64,000 bases of DNA, from NCBI GenBank assembly GCA_027306785.1, contig DAHUZB010000013.1:186001-250000 (forward strand), read 5' to 3'. A model generated the notes under the pieces. It made no database searches. It saw nothing but the letters and a program-made list of their open reading frames with translations, and was not told the origin of the DNA. The position numbers and the translations under genes are program-made. The stretch is from Vulcanimicrobiota bacterium (lineage in GTDB: Bacteria; Vulcanimicrobiota; Vulcanimicrobiia; Vulcanimicrobiales; Vulcanimicrobiaceae). Of the stretch, positions 46,160-53,745 are shown piece after piece. How positions within the stretch are numbered: the first letter of the stretch is position 1; every line of letters begins with the position of its first letter.

Positions 46160-49027
46160 ATGGCTACTACTACGGGCAAAGTACGAATTTTCGAGCTCGC
46201 CAAAGAGGTTGGGCTCACGTCGAAAGAGCTCATCGCGCTCTTCAACGAGCGTCTGGGCGGCGTCTTCGAAGCGAAGAACCAGCTGAGCGTCGTTCCCGAT
46301 CACATCGCGGATCTCGTGCGCAGCGTGCTGCTCAAACCGGTCAAGGCGGCGCCCAAGGCAGCCGCCGCGAAACCGGCCGCGCCCGCTGCGCCCGTCGCGG
46401 CTGCGCCGCCTGAGGCTCCCGCCGCCGTCGAGGCTCCGGCCGCTGCCGTCGAGCCGCCCGCGCCGCCGAAGCCGGCCGCGCCCGAAGCCCCGATCCCGCG
46501 TTTGAAGCCCGTCACCTCGACGCCGCGTCCCGCCGCTCCGAAGGCGCCGGCTCGCCCCGCCGCAGCAGCGGCTCCGGTCGAGGCGGAGGCTCCGCCCGTA
46601 CCGCCGACCATCGAAGCCGAAGCTCCGGCCGTCGCTCCGGCCGCGCCGAGCGCGCCCGTCGTTGCTCCGCGTCCCGTCGCCCCGGCCGCATCGGCAGCAC
46701 CGACGCCGACGCCCGCGCCCACACCGACGCTGAAGCCCGTGCCCCCGCGCGCTGCCCCGCCGCGTCCGGCTCGTCCGGCCGCGCCCGAGGCGCCGATTCC
46801 GCGCCTTCAGCCGGTCCCGCCGGGACAGTCCTCGATTCGCCGCCCACCGCCGCCGACGACCGCGGCCTCGGCCTCGCCTGGCCCGACGACCGGCATGCCC
46901 GGCCGCCCCGGCGTCGCCCCGCGTCCCGGCCAGGCCCTGCCCGGCCAGGGCGGTAAGGCCCCGGTCGCACCCGCCCAGCGCGGCAACGGCCCGCTCACCC
47001 CGCCCGGCCAACGCCGTCCGGCGGGCAACGGTCCGTTCCGTCCGCTCGCGCCGGGTCAGCGCCCGATGCCGCCGCGTCCGGGGATGCCCGCGGTCGCGAC
47101 CGACGCGCCCGCGCCCTCGACCGGGGGACGTCCCGGCGATCGCGGCCGCTCGCACGAAGACAAAGCCGCGGCCAAGAAGGATCGCGAAAAGGAACTGCTG
47201 CTCGAGAAAGAGCGGCACCGCAAGAAGAAGGGCGGCGATCACGTGCCCGCGGCGCCCGCGCGCGTGCTCGAGACGATCGAGATTCCCGACCTGCTGACGG
47301 TCCAGGAACTCGCGACCTCGATGATCGTGCCGGTGCGCGACGTCATCACCGAGCTCATCAAGATGGGCACGATGGCGACGATCAACCAGAACATTCCCTC
47401 GGACGTCGCGATCTCGGTTGCGAAGAAGTTCGGCTTCAACGCCGTCGTCAAGGAAGCGGGCGAAGAGGTCACCGTCGAGCAGGAAGAAGACAAGCCCGAG
47501 ATGATGACGCCGCGTCCGCCGGTCGTCACCGTCCTCGGTCACGTGGACCACGGTAAGACCTCGCTGCTCGACAAGATCCGCAGCGCCAACGTCGCCGCGG
47601 GCGAAGCGGGCGGCATCACGCAGAAGATCGGTGCCTACACGGTCGAGCGTAACGATCGCAAGATCACCTTCATCGATACGCCGGGCCACGAAGCGTTCAC
47701 CGCGATGCGTGCGCGCGGCGCGAAGGTCACCGACGTCGCGATCCTCGTGGTCGCGGCCGACGACGGCGTCATGCCGCAGACGAAGGAAGCGATCGCGCAC
47801 GTGAAAGCCGCGGGCGTTCCGATCGTCGTCGCCGTCAACAAGATGGACAAGCCCGACGCGCAGCCCGATCGCGTGAAGCAGCAGCTCATGGAGCAAGGTC
47901 TGCAGCCGGTGGATTGGGGCGGCACGATCGAGATGGTGCCCGTCTCGGCGAAGACCGGTGACGGCATCGAGTCGCTGCTCGATACCGTGCTGCTCGAGGC
48001 CGACATCAAGGATCTCAAAGCGAACAAGACGCGCCGCGCGACCGGTGTCGTCATCGAGTCGCAGCTCTCGAAGGGCCGCGGTGCGGTCGCGACCGTGCTC
48101 GTACAGAACGGCACGCTGCGCGTCGGCGATATCGTCGTCGTGGGCGGCACGTTCGGTAAGGTGCGTGCGCTCATCGACGATAAGGGCAAGCAAGTGAAGA
48201 AGGCCGGGCCCTCGATTCCGGTCGAGGTCATGGGCCTGCAGGACGTGCCCGCCGCGGGCGACACGCTCATGGTCGTCAGCGACGAACGCGTTGCGCGCGA
48301 GACCGCGGAGAAGCGCGCCGTGCGCCGCCGCGACGTGCGTATCGCGGGCTCCGCATCGCAACGCGTCTCGCTCGAAACCTTCATGTCGATGCCGACCGAA
48401 GGCAAGAAGACGCTCAACCTCATCATCAAAGCGGACGGACAAGGTTCGCTCGAAGCGCTGCGCGCGCGCATGGAGTCGCTCTCGACCGAGGAAGTCGACG
48501 TGCGCGTCATCCACGGCGGCGTCGGCGCGATCTCGCCGAACGACGTCAACCTCGCGAGCGCCTCGAACGCGGTGCTCATCGGCTTCAACATTCGTCCGGA
48601 CGAAACGGCGAAGCGTTTGGCCGAAAACGAAGGCGTCGATCTGCGCTTCTATCAGGTCATCTACGAAATCGAAGACGATCTGCGCAAGGCGATGACGGGC
48701 ATGCTCGCGCCGATCGAGCGCGAGGTCACGCTCGGCCACGCCGAAGTGCGCGAGGTCTTCAAGGTTTCGAAGGTCGGCACGATCGTCGGCTGCTACGTCA
48801 AGGACGGCAAGATCACGCGCGGCGCGAAGGTTCGCGTGCTGCGTGATTCGGCGGTCATCTTCACGGGCGAGCTCGAGAGCCTGCGCCGTTTCAAGGACGA
48901 CGTCAAGGAAGTCGCCGAAGGCTTCGAGTGCGGTCTTCAGGTCGCGAAGTTCCAGGACCTCAAGAACGGCGACATCATCGAGGCGTATATGACGGAGCAG
49001 GTGGCTCCGGAACTGGTGCGGGCGTGA
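46160..49027 (+). CDS. infB: Translation initiation factor IF-2
   Basis: GTPase that brings initiator tRNA to the 30S subunit. 955 residues, long for the family because of a Pro/Ala/Arg-rich linker (about 55-330) between the N-terminal IF2N helix domain (KVRIFELAKEVGLTSKELIALFNERLGGVFEAKNQLSVV) and a second IF2N copy (LLTVQELATSMIVPVRDVITELIKMG). The G domain has GHVDHGKTSLLDKIR (about 457), ITQKIGAY, FIDTPGHEAFTAMRARG and NKMDKP, followed by domains II-IV. GGGG lies 5 nt upstream of ATG 46160. Confidence 0.98.
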   Translation: MATTTGKVRIFELAKEVGLTSKELIALFNERLGGVFEAKNQLSVVPDHIADLVRSVLLKPVKAAPKAAAAKPAAPAAPVAAAPPEAPAAVEAPAAAVEPPAPPKPAAPEAPIPRLKPVTSTPRPAAPKAPARPAAAAAPVEAEAPPVPPTIEAEAPAVAPAAPSAPVVAPRPVAPAASAAPTPTPAPTPTLKPVPPRAAPPRPARPAAPEAPIPRLQPVPPGQSSIRRPPPPTTAASASPGPTTGMPGRPGVAPRPGQALPGQGGKAPVAPAQRGNGPLTPPGQRRPAGNGPFRPLAPGQRPMPPRPGMPAVATDAPAPSTGGRPGDRGRSHEDKAAAKKDREKELLLEKERHRKKKGGDHVPAAPARVLETIEIPDLLTVQELATSMIVPVRDVITELIKMGTMATINQNIPSDVAISVAKKFGFNAVVKEAGEEVTVEQEEDKPEMMTPRPPVVTVLGHVDHGKTSLLDKIRSANVAAGEAGGITQKIGAYTVERNDRKITFIDTPGHEAFTAMRARGAKVTDVAILVVAADDGVMPQTKEAIAHVKAAGVPIVVAVNKMDKPDAQPDRVKQQLMEQGLQPVDWGGTIEMVPVSAKTGDGIESLLDTVLLEADIKDLKANKTRRATGVVIESQLSKGRGAVATVLVQNGTLRVGDIVVVGGTFGKVRALIDDKGKQVKKAGPSIPVEVMGLQDVPAAGDTLMVVSDERVARETAEKRAVRRRDVRIAGSASQRVSLETFMSMPTEGKKTLNLIIKADGQGSLEALRARMESLSTEEVDVRVIHGGVGAISPNDVNLASASNAVLIGFNIRPDETAKRLAENEGVDLRFYQVIYEIEDDLRKAMTGMLAPIEREVTLGHAEVREVFKVSKVGTIVGCYVKDGKITRGAKVRVLRDSAVIFTGELESLRRFKDDVKEVAEGFECGLQVAKFQDLKNGDIIEAYMTEQVAPELVRA

Positions 49028-49032
49028 CCTCG

Positions 49033-49185
49033 TTTCACGCCGAGTACCGTGCGCGCGCGAATGGCGGACGCGCGCAATTTTCCATCGTGGAAAATTGCTG
49101 CTGCCTTCGCGCGGGCTCTCGCCATCCTGGCTTCGCCCGCGCCTCAGAGCCCGCCGTTCGCACGCGCACGGTGCCCGGCATGAAA
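49033..49185. repeat. Structured intergenic repeat, copy 2 (infB-rbfA gap)
   Basis: 153-bp element with the same plan as the one at 12849-12999. Outer arms: TTTCA/TGAAA, GCCG/CGGC, ACCGTGCGCG/CGCGCACGGT, CGAA/TTCG and GGCGG/CCGCC in order. Hairpin I: GCAATTTTCCA-TCG-TGGAAAATTGC. Hairpin II: GCGCGGGC...GCCA-TCC-TGGC...GCCCGCGC. The TCG and TCC loops, the TGCTG after hairpin I, CTTCG and CTCAGA are shared with copy 1, while stem sequences differ but still pair. It fills the infB-rbfA gap. Confidence 0.75.
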
Positions 49186-49205
49186 CGAGCCTTGGGAGGC
49201 GAGCT

Positions 49206-49577
49206 GTGAAGTCGCAGCGGTTGGCGCGGATTGATCATGAGATTGCGCGGATTTTGGCGACGAAGATTACGCAGGAGCTGCGGGATCCGAGACTCGGGTT
49301 CGTGACGGTGACGCGGGCCGAGGTCAGCGACGATTTGCACCAGTGCAAGGTGTACGTGTCGATCATCGGGGATCGGCATGTGGCGCGGCAGTCGATGGAT
49401 GCGCTCGAGCACGCGAAGAAGTTTCTTCGCGGCGAGCTCGGACACGAGATCGATCTACGGCACACGCCCGAGCTCGTCTTCATCGAGGATCGCTCGACGG
49501 AGCGGGCGATTGCGCTCGCCAAAACACTGCGCGAAGATGCCGAGCGTCGCTCGGTCGCGCCGGAGGAGGCCGAATGA
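49206..49577 (+). CDS. rbfA: Ribosome-binding factor A
   Basis: KH-type 30S maturation factor, 123 residues. QRLARIDHEIARILATKITQELRDPRLGFVTVTRAEVSDDLHQCKVYVSI and FLRGELGHEIDLRHTPELVFIEDRSTERA are the family core. GTG 49206 has a strong GGGAGG upstream at 49194-49199. Overlaps the nrnA-like gene by 4 bp. Confidence 0.95.
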   Translation: MKSQRLARIDHEIARILATKITQELRDPRLGFVTVTRAEVSDDLHQCKVYVSIIGDRHVARQSMDALEHAKKFLRGELGHEIDLRHTPELVFIEDRSTERAIALAKTLREDAERRSVAPEEAE

Positions 49578-50554
49578 TCGAGAGCGAGATGCGCAACTCG
49601 ACGACCGACGAGGTCGTAGCGGAACTGCGCCGCCGTTCGTCGTTCGTGATGGTCAGTCACGTGAAGCCCGACGGCGACACGCTCGGTGCCGGGCTCGCGC
49701 TCGGGATCGCGCTGCGCCGCATGGGCAAGCGCGTCGCCTACTTTCAGCAGGATCCGGTGCCCCGCAATCTGCGCTTCTTGCCCGATACGCAGTTCGTCTC
49801 GCGCGAGCTTCCGGCCGATCTGCCGGCGGATACGCTGTGGGTCTTCTGCGATATGAGCGATTTCTCGCGTGCGGGCGAGTTTTTGCCCGCGATTCCGCGC
49901 GAGCACATGCTCGACATCGATCACCATTTGGGGAACTCGCATTTCGGTGCGCTCAATTACGTGATTCCGAGCGAGTGCTCCACCGGAACGACCGTGATGC
50001 ACCTGCTGCGGGGTCTCGGTGCGGAGATCGATCGCGAGATCGCGACGTGCATCTTAACGACGATCATGACCGATACCGGCGGATTCATGCATTCGAACAC
50101 GTCGCCCGAGGTGCTGGAGCTCTCGGCGGAGCTGATGCGACGCGGTGCCGACAAAGAAGAGATCACCGAGGAGATCTTCGCGAACAAGCGCGTGGCGGCC
50201 ACGCGGCTGCTCGGACGGATCATCGACGAGATGCGGTTTGCGCGCGACGGGCGGTATTGCTGGTCGTTCGTGAACGACGCGATGCTCGCGGCGACCGGTG
50301 CCGACGGCGAAGATACCGAGGACATCGTCAATACGCTGCGCGGCCAGGACGGGGTGGAAGTGGCGGCGCTCTTCAAGGCCTACGAAGGCGAGATTCGCGT
50401 GAGCCTGCGTTCGAACGGACGCGTGAACGTGCAGGCGGCCGCGGCGACGCTCGGCGGCGGCGGGCATTTCCGCGCGTCGGGCCTCACGTATACCGGACCG
50501 CTCGACGAGGCGTTCGCCGCCGTCGAGCGCGCGCTCGTCGCGCAGGGGCTGTGA
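49574..50554 (+). CDS. nrnA: DHH-family phosphoesterase, NrnA-like oligoribonuclease/pAp phosphatase
   Basis: 326-residue DHH/DHHA1 protein: VMVSHVKPDGDTLGAGLAL (motif I), WVFCDMSDFSR (motif II), MLDIDHHLGNSHFG (DHH motif) and MTDTGGFMHSN, then a DHHA1 domain ending AATLGGGGHFRASGL. NrnA degrades nano-RNAs and pAp. Its place after rbfA and before truB is conserved in Gram-positive-type genomes. ATG 49574 overlaps rbfA; stop overlaps the next gene. Confidence 0.93.
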   Translation: MIESEMRNSTTDEVVAELRRRSSFVMVSHVKPDGDTLGAGLALGIALRRMGKRVAYFQQDPVPRNLRFLPDTQFVSRELPADLPADTLWVFCDMSDFSRAGEFLPAIPREHMLDIDHHLGNSHFGALNYVIPSECSTGTTVMHLLRGLGAEIDREIATCILTTIMTDTGGFMHSNTSPEVLELSAELMRRGADKEEITEEIFANKRVAATRLLGRIIDEMRFARDGRYCWSFVNDAMLAATGADGEDTEDIVNTLRGQDGVEVAALFKAYEGEIRVSLRSNGRVNVQAAAATLGGGGHFRASGLTYTGPLDEAFAAVERALVAQGL

Positions 50555-50808
50555 ACATCGCCGCGGGCATCTTTCTCGTGCTCTTCGGCGGCTTCGGCAC
50601 CTGGCTGCTGCGCTCGCGCTTTCCGGCCGCGCGCTTTCTTCCCGCCTCCTACGCGCTGATGATGCTCGGCGGCGTCGTCTTCATGCTCTGGACGCTCGTG
50701 CATGCGGTCGCGTTCGCCATCGCGGGCGCCGTGGTGCTCGTGCTCGCGGGCGTGCTCGGGCTCATCGGTGCCGCGCGCAAAGAGGTGCGGGTCGCCCCGC
50801 CGTTCTGA
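50551..50808 (+). CDS. Small three-helix membrane protein
   Basis: 85 residues from GTG 50551 with hydrophobic segments NIAAGIFLVLFGGFGTWLL, YALMMLGGVVFMLWTLV and AFAIAGAVVLVLAGVLGLIG. The GTGA overlap with the preceding stop supports real expression. No family recognised; it sits inside a translation/RNA operon without an obvious connection. Confidence 0.68.
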   Translation: MNIAAGIFLVLFGGFGTWLLRSRFPAARFLPASYALMMLGGVVFMLWTLVHAVAFAIAGAVVLVLAGVLGLIGAARKEVRVAPPF

Positions 50809-50816
50809 ACGCAGAC

Positions 50817-51701
50817 ATGATCGGATTCGTCAACGTCTTCAAGCCCGCCGGCCCCACGTCGGCGCAGATCGTCGCGCGCGTGCGGCGCATCTACGGCGTG
50901 TACGGTCGCGATCGCTCGATCGCGGTCGGCCATCTCGGCACGCTCGATCCGCAAGCCGCGGGCGTGCTGCCGGTTGCCGTGGGAAAGGCGACGCGCCTGA
51001 TTCCGCTGCTGACCGATCAGCGCAAGGCCTACGCCGCGACGCTCGTGCTCGGGCGCTCGACCACCTCGCAAGACGCGCTCGGCGAAACGGTGGCGACCGC
51101 GGAGGTTCCGGCCGATTGGCGCGCGCGCCTGGAGGCGACGCTCGAAAGCTTCACCGGGCGCATCACGCAGATTCCGCCGATGTACTCCGCCGTCCATCAC
51201 GAAGGCAAGCGCCTGTACGAACTCGCACGCGAAGGGAAAGTCGTGGAGCGTAAGTCGCGCTCGGTGACGATCTACGGACTCTCGCTGCTCGGCATCGAAC
51301 CGCCCGCAATCGCGCGCATTCGCATCGCGTGCAGCGAGGGCACCTACGTGCGCACCCTCTGCGAAGATCTCGGCGCCGCGATCGGCGTGCCCGCGCACAT
51401 GGGGGCGCTCGTGCGCGAAGCTTCGGGCCCCTTCGTGCTCTCCGAAGCGCGCACGCTCGAAGCGATCTCCGACGATCCGCAGAGCGCGCTCATCGCGCCC
51501 GAACACATCATTCCGTTTCCCACGATCGTGCTCGACCTGCGCGCCTCGTCGGATTTTCGCGCCGGGCGCGTCGTTGCGCTGCCCGAAGGGGCGCCCGCGC
51601 AGACCGTCTTCGTGCGCGATCATTCGCGTATGCTCGTCGGCGTCGGTGAGGCGCACGGCGCGATGCTGGCCCCGCGAAAGGTGTTCGTTCCCCATGAGTG
51701 A
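50817..51701 (+). CDS. truB: tRNA pseudouridine(55) synthase
   Basis: Makes pseudouridine 55 in the T-loop of tRNAs. 294 residues: GFVNVFKPAGPTSAQIVARVR, VGHLGTLDPQAAGVLPVAVGKATRLI (catalytic Asp in GTLDP), QIPPMYSAVHHEGKRLYELAREG, and RIRIACSEGTYVRTLCEDLGAAIG, followed by a PUA-like C-terminal domain. Adjacent to ribF as in many genomes. Confidence 0.97.
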   Translation: MIGFVNVFKPAGPTSAQIVARVRRIYGVYGRDRSIAVGHLGTLDPQAAGVLPVAVGKATRLIPLLTDQRKAYAATLVLGRSTTSQDALGETVATAEVPADWRARLEATLESFTGRITQIPPMYSAVHHEGKRLYELAREGKVVERKSRSVTIYGLSLLGIEPPAIARIRIACSEGTYVRTLCEDLGAAIGVPAHMGALVREASGPFVLSEARTLEAISDDPQSALIAPEHIIPFPTIVLDLRASSDFRAGRVVALPEGAPAQTVFVRDHSRMLVGVGEAHGAMLAPRKVFVPHE

Positions 51702-51704
51702 GCG

Positions 51705-52616
51705 ATGAAGATTCACCACGATCTCACCCGCGAGAACGATCGACCGCTCTCGCTCGCGATCGGGTTCTTCGACGGCATGCACCGCGGTCATCGCGAGATC
51801 GCGCGCGCGGCGTTTCGCACGCGACGTCCGGGTTGGCGCTCGGGCGTGCTCACCTTCGCCGATCATCCGGCGGCGTTCTTGCGTCCCGGAAGCGAGCCGC
51901 CGATGCTGACCACGAAGGAAGAGCGCATCGATCTGCTTGCGGCGGCGGGCTTCGAGGAGTGCTTCTTCGTGCCGTTCGACGAGAAGATCGCGCAACTCGC
52001 GCCGGATGCGTTTTTGGACGAACTCGTCTACGCGCTCGAAGTGCGCGCGATCGCGGTCGGGGCGGGATTTCGCTTCGGCCACAAGCGCGCGGGCGACGTG
52101 CCGTTCATGGCGCGCCATCTGGCGGCGCGCGACGTCGATCTCACCGCGGTCGAGCACGTGGTCGACGACGGGGAGCGTATCTCGAGCACGCGCATTCGGG
52201 AGCTCGTGGCCGCGGGCGACTTCGAACGCGCGGATCACCTGCTCGGCCACGCCTACGAGTTGCGCGGCACCGTCGAGCTCGGCTTCGGGCGCGGCCACGA
52301 TCTCGGGTTCCCCACCGCGAACCTGCGCGTGCCGGAGAAGCTGCTGCCGCGCGACGGCGTCTATGCGGCGCTCGCGCGCTACGACGGACGCGACCACGCC
52401 GCGCTCGTTTCGATCGGCACCAATCCGCAGTTCGGCGGCGTGCGCCGTACCGTCGAAGTCTGGATGCGGGATTTCCACGAGACGATCTACGGGCGGGAAC
52501 TCGCCGTTCGAGACCTGCGTTTCGTCCGCGGGCAGCTCGTCTTCGCCTCGATCGACGAACTGATGGCGCAGATGCGCAACGATTTAGCCGCCGTGCCCTA
52601 TCCTACGTATAGCTGA
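51705..52616 (+). CDS. ribF: Bifunctional riboflavin kinase/FMN adenylyltransferase
   Basis: Makes FMN and FAD. 303 residues: nucleotidyltransferase domain (SLAIGFFDGMHRGHREIARAA, GFEECFFVPFDEKIAQLAPDAFLDEL, ISSTRIRELVAAGDFERADHLLG) and riboflavin kinase domain (GFGRGHDLGFPTANL, DGVYAALARYDG, SIGTNPQFGGVRRTVEVWMRDF). Begins 3 bp after truB. Its FMN product would be used by the SagB-type dehydrogenase downstream, though this is general metabolism. Confidence 0.97.
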   Translation: MKIHHDLTRENDRPLSLAIGFFDGMHRGHREIARAAFRTRRPGWRSGVLTFADHPAAFLRPGSEPPMLTTKEERIDLLAAAGFEECFFVPFDEKIAQLAPDAFLDELVYALEVRAIAVGAGFRFGHKRAGDVPFMARHLAARDVDLTAVEHVVDDGERISSTRIRELVAAGDFERADHLLGHAYELRGTVELGFGRGHDLGFPTANLRVPEKLLPRDGVYAALARYDGRDHAALVSIGTNPQFGGVRRTVEVWMRDFHETIYGRELAVRDLRFVRGQLVFASIDELMAQMRNDLAAVPYPTYS

Positions 52617-52617
52617 G

Positions 52618-53118
52618 ATGATGATGAAAAAGTATCTAACGCCGCTCTTCGTTCTCGCCCTCGCGGCCTGCTCGCACGCGGGCGGCGGCTCCGCGCCGAC
52701 CGTCGCCGCGATCGGATCGCCCGCGCCGCCCTTCGATGAAGCCACTGCCGCGGGCGGTATGCTCTCGATGGCCTCGCTCGCGGGCAAGCCGGTCTACCTG
52801 AACTTTTTCGCGAGCTGGTGCCCCCCGTGCAACGAGGAGGCTCCTTCGGTCAATGCGGTCGCGCAGGAATTCAAGAGCCGCGGGCTCGCCGTCGTCGGCG
52901 TCGACGTGCTGGAAGACCGGCAGAAGGCGCAGCAGTTTATCACCGAGCACCACCTGAGCTATCCGGCCGTGATCGATTCCGGCGCGCTGCGCGATGCCTA
53001 CGAGATCAACGGCATGCCGGTCCACGTCTTCATCGATCGTACCGGGATCGTCCGCAAGATCGTGGTCGGCGAATTGACCAAGGCCAAGATGGAAGCCGAC
53101 GTCCGCGCGATCCTCTAG
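52618..53118 (+). CDS. TlpA/ResA-like thioredoxin-fold lipoprotein
   Basis: 166-residue exported protein: lipoprotein signal with lipobox LAAC (Cys about residue 18), then a thioredoxin fold with YLNFFASWCPPCNEEAPSVNAVAQEF (CPPC redox site) and the cis-Pro segment INGMPVHVFIDRTGIV. Such proteins reduce periplasmic disulfides, for example in cytochrome c maturation. Last gene before the peptide cluster, whose consensus promoter begins 44 bp after its stop; a role in keeping the Cys-rich peptide reduced is possible but unsupported. Confidence 0.9.
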   Translation: MMMKKYLTPLFVLALAACSHAGGGSAPTVAAIGSPAPPFDEATAAGGMLSMASLAGKPVYLNFFASWCPPCNEEAPSVNAVAQEFKSRGLAVVGVDVLEDRQKAQQFITEHHLSYPAVIDSGALRDAYEINGMPVHVFIDRTGIVRKIVVGELTKAKMEADVRAIL

Positions 53119-53161
53119 CCGCCTGGTAGTACCAACCCCCGAGAGATTCAAAACGCATTTA

Positions 53162-53190
53162 TTGACACGGCGACACCTCCGGCGTATAAC
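53162..53190 (+). promoter_or_regulatory. Consensus promoter of the azole-peptide cluster
   Basis: TTGACA (53162-53167) and TATAAC (53185-53190) are separated by exactly 17 bp, the best sigma-70-type promoter in the plus-strand half of the window. Transcription from about 53197 gives a leader of about 100 nt before the first precursor gene. The leader's 3' end carries the strong ribosome-binding site GAGGAGGTGA. Confidence 0.85.
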
Positions 53191-53295
53191 CTTCAAAGAA
53201 GTTCGTAAAACAAAGTAATTTGCGTGCTGCCGATAGCGGTGACACGTATCGCTTTGTTCGATGGGCCTCAATTCGGGTGTGAGGAGGTGAATTTC

Positions 53296-53451
53296 TTGAT
53301 TCTCAACGTCGAATACGTCGAGTCCGTTCGCGCCGATGCGAGCGAGTTCGAAAACACGTACTTCGCGATGGGCGGCGCGGGTCTCGCGCCTGCGAGCATC
53401 TGCATCACGAAAGGTTCGTGCTGTTGCTCGTGCACCCAGAAGCAGAGCTAA
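53296..53451 (+). CDS. Azole-modified peptide precursor A
   Basis: 51-residue precursor. Start TTG 53296 is chosen because GAGGAGG ends 8 nt upstream and the product then begins MILNVEY exactly like precursor B; an in-frame GTG at 53287 is the alternative. The acidic leader (to G26-G27, including RADASEFENTYFAMGG) is followed by a core with Cys36, Thr38, Ser41, Cys42-44, Ser45, Cys46, Thr47 and Ser51 (ICITKGSCCCSCTQKQS). The clustered Cys/Ser/Thr are the substrates expected for the cyclodehydratase and dehydrogenase encoded downstream. Cleavage after the GG pair is inferred. Confidence 0.9.
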   Translation: MILNVEYVESVRADASEFENTYFAMGGAGLAPASICITKGSCCCSCTQKQS

Positions 53452-53458
53452 CCATCAT

Positions 53459-53493
53459 CGCCGGACATTCGTCCGACGATTTTTTCTTTTTTC
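53459..53493 (+). terminator. Intrinsic terminator/attenuator between the two precursor genes
   Basis: CGCCGGAC-ATTC-GTCCGACG forms a hairpin with one mismatch immediately followed by ATTTTTTCTTTTTT, a clear Rho-independent signal 8 bp after precursor A. It should end many transcripts and so make precursor A far more abundant than the enzymes; read-through would express the remaining genes. Confidence 0.85.
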
Positions 53494-53522
53494 AGGCACT
53501 TGCCGGAGGAGCTTTCGGAACC

Positions 53523-53672
53523 ATGATTCTGAACGTGGAATACACTGACGTCGTTCGCGCCGATGCGAACGAGTTCGAAAACACGTACTTCTCGCTGGGC
53601 GGCTCGGGTCTCGCGCCCGCGAACATCTGCATCACGAAGGGTTCGTGCTGCTGCTCCTGCTCGAAGCAATAA
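53523..53672 (+). CDS. Azole-modified peptide precursor B
   Basis: 49-residue paralogue of precursor A. The two align without gaps over the first 46 residues: the MILNVEY start, RADA, EFENTYF, GG, GLAPA and ICITKGSCCCSC are identical. Differences fall in the leader (TDV for VES region, N16 for S16) and at the tail (SKQ after Cys46 in place of TQKQS). GGAGGAG precedes ATG 53523. The GG at 26-27 and Cys36, Cys42-44 and Cys46 are kept, so both should be modified by the same enzymes. Confidence 0.92.
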   Translation: MILNVEYTDVVRADANEFENTYFSLGGSGLAPANICITKGSCCCSCSKQ

Positions 53673-53693
53673 GCGAGAGCAATCCGATCCATC

Positions 53694-53718
53694 GCGGAAC
53701 GGAGGGCCCCCGTTCCGC
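53694..53718 (+). terminator. Second hairpin, between precursor B and the enzyme genes
   Basis: GCGGAACGG (53694-53702) pairs perfectly with CCGTTCCGC (53710-53718), loop of 7. No T-run follows, so it is more likely a processing/stability element or weak attenuator that protects the upstream precursor mRNA. It lies 21 bp after precursor B. Confidence 0.6.
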
Positions 53719-53745
53719 TCGCAGTATCCGGAAAAAGAGAATCAG

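Noticed and set aside
52618-53118. Including the TlpA-like lipoprotein in the azole-peptide operon
   Set aside because: A consensus promoter starts 44 bp after its stop, and it is 2 bp from ribF, so it belongs to the upstream operon by spacing.
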